Assembly: GCA_002313335.1 (NCBI GenBank)
Contig: DCBC01000022.1
Span: 4,597-12,050, forward strand
Direction of reading: 5' to 3'
Source: Porticoccaceae bacterium UBA1117
GTDB taxonomy: Bacteria > Pseudomonadota > Gammaproteobacteria > Pseudomonadales > Porticoccaceae
Length of the DNA stretch: 7,454 bases
Below are positions 6,707 to 7,454 of the stretch, piece by piece. Within the stretch, counting starts at the first letter, position 1, and every line of letters begins with the position of its first letter. Both the position numbers and the translations under genes were made by a program. A model generated the notes under the pieces. The model searched no databases and was not told where the DNA came from. It saw nothing but the letters and a program-made list of their open reading frames with translations.

Positions 6707-7339
6707 ATGATCACTATTCACCATCTTATTAATTCTAGGTCTCAGCGTATTATTTGGTTGTGCGAAGAAATTGGGGTTGAATATCAAGTAGTCACTTATC
6801 AACGTGATCCGGTGACTAACTTAGCACCGCCGGAACTTGAGGCGATTCATCCACTGGGAAAATCACCGGTCATTACTGATGGCGACCAAACGATCATCGA
6901 GTCTGGCGCGATTATTGATTACCTATTGCGCCATTATGGCTCGGGCCAGTTATTGCCCAATGCTGGAAGTACGGAGCATGAGCAGTATCTGCAATGGCTT
7001 CACTATGGAGAGAGTGGAGCAGTGTTGCCATTAATGCTTAAGCTCTATACCTCCAAACTTCCCGATGGAGGTGCTGCATTGCAGCCCAGAATTAGTGATG
7101 AATTAGCTCGGCATCTTGGTTATTTGGAGCAGTCTCTTGAGGGCGTAGACTGGTTGGTCGGTAATAGCTTTAGTGGCGCTGATGTGCAATTGTCATTTGT
7201 GGCTGAAATTACGCCTATGCTTTACTCTCTTGACACTCTACCTAACTTATCTGCATTTAGAGATCGTTGTCAAAACCGTCCAGCTTATCGGCGTGTACTA
7301 GCTAACTCCGAGACCTATGCTTATGGGCCAAAAAATTGA
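6707..7339 (+). CDS. Glutathione S-transferase, Gtt1-like
   Basis: A 210-residue cytoplasmic enzyme expected to join glutathione to electrophilic compounds or to reduce peroxides. The N-terminal thioredoxin-like domain (about 1-80) begins MITIHHLINSRSQRIIWL, with Ser10 and Ser12 as candidate catalytic serines. It continues with APPELEAIHPLGKSPVI, where Pro54 is the cis-proline of the glutathione site, and ESGAIIDYL, where Glu65 and Ser66 bind the glutamyl end. The helical C-terminal domain (about 90-205) carries the N-capping box SGADVQLSF at 157-165. The APPEL...HPLG(K/R)SP pattern is that of yeast Gtt1 and its common proteobacterial relatives. The start is firm: AAGGAG at 6695-6700, six bases before the ATG. 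It lies 47 bases after the phosphatase and 11 bases before the lipoprotein gene. The true substrate cannot be read from the sequence. Confidence 0.93.
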   Translation: MITIHHLINSRSQRIIWLCEEIGVEYQVVTYQRDPVTNLAPPELEAIHPLGKSPVITDGDQTIIESGAIIDYLLRHYGSGQLLPNAGSTEHEQYLQWLHYGESGAVLPLMLKLYTSKLPDGGAALQPRISDELARHLGYLEQSLEGVDWLVGNSFSGADVQLSFVAEITPMLYSLDTLPNLSAFRDRCQNRPAYRRVLANSETYAYGPKN

Positions 7340-7350
7340 AGGCTGTCATT

Positions 7351-7454
7351 ATGATTAAAAGATTAGCCATAGCTTTTGTGAGCGTGTCTTCAATGTTGCT
7401 GTTAACAGCGTGCAGTGAAGAGCCCTCTCCGATGATTTGTTTGCCAGAGTCTGA
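7351..7454 (+). CDS. Lipoprotein, N-terminal part (3' end outside window)
   Basis: The first 34 codons of a gene that runs off the window. The protein begins MIKRLAIAFVSVSSMLLLTA and then Cys21, a typical lipoprotein signal peptide: Lys3 and Arg4, a hydrophobic core, and the lipobox LLTAC, with Cys21 as the lipidated first mature residue. SEEPSPMICLPES follows. Serine after the cysteine, rather than aspartate, would suggest sorting to the outer membrane by the Lol rule, although Glu at +3 and +4 makes this uncertain. GAAGG at 7338-7342 lies eight bases before the ATG and overlaps the GST stop, so the two genes are very likely one transcription unit. The mature domain is not visible and no function can be assigned. 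Confidence 0.8.
   Translation, partial: MIKRLAIAFVSVSSMLLLTACSEEPSPMICLPES

Overview
The window looks like ordinary chromosomal DNA from a gammaproteobacterium of moderate, slightly AT-leaning base composition. The respiratory complex I genes at the left are in the Nuo (E. coli-like) order L-M-N, and the visible half of NuoL and all of NuoM and NuoN match the gammaproteobacterial form in length and in their proton-channel lysines and glutamates. A marine, heterotrophic lineage (Cellvibrionales-like) is a guess from the overall gene content and protein style. No species-level call can be supported.

Layout: positions 1-3730 (+) hold the tail of the nuo operon: nuoL (5' end outside the window), nuoM and nuoN, with stop/start overlaps that imply translational coupling. 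A small two-CBS-domain protein follows at 3779-4195 (+), 48 bases after nuoN, with its own strong ribosome binding site and no visible terminator between them. It converges, 8 bases apart, on a P-loop small-molecule kinase of the plant-type D-glycerate 3-kinase/Tda10 family (4204-5142, -), which uses a TTG start. A 122-base divergent intergenic region (5143-5264) carries a fair sigma-70-like promoter for the kinase and a short tandem CTTATCA repeat. To the right (+) lie an exported alkaline phosphatase of the E. coli PhoA type (5265-6659), a Gtt1-like glutathione S-transferase (6707-7339), and the first 34 codons of a lipoprotein gene (7351 to the window end).

How the genes work together: NuoL, NuoM and NuoN are the three antiporter-like, proton-pumping membrane subunits of NADH:quinone oxidoreductase. 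The CBS protein could be a nucleotide-sensing regulator made together with complex I, but that is inference from position alone. The kinase probably phosphorylates glycerate or a similar small molecule. The phosphatase releases phosphate from organic esters in the periplasm. The GST and lipoprotein are closely spaced and probably share a transcript with each other, perhaps with the phosphatase too. No mobile element, CRISPR array, RNA gene or clear terminator was seen, and there is no gene-free stretch over 300 bases. I found no convincing evidence of a previously undescribed system. The items most worth a second look are the CBS protein attached to the nuo operon and the kinase with its unusual start.
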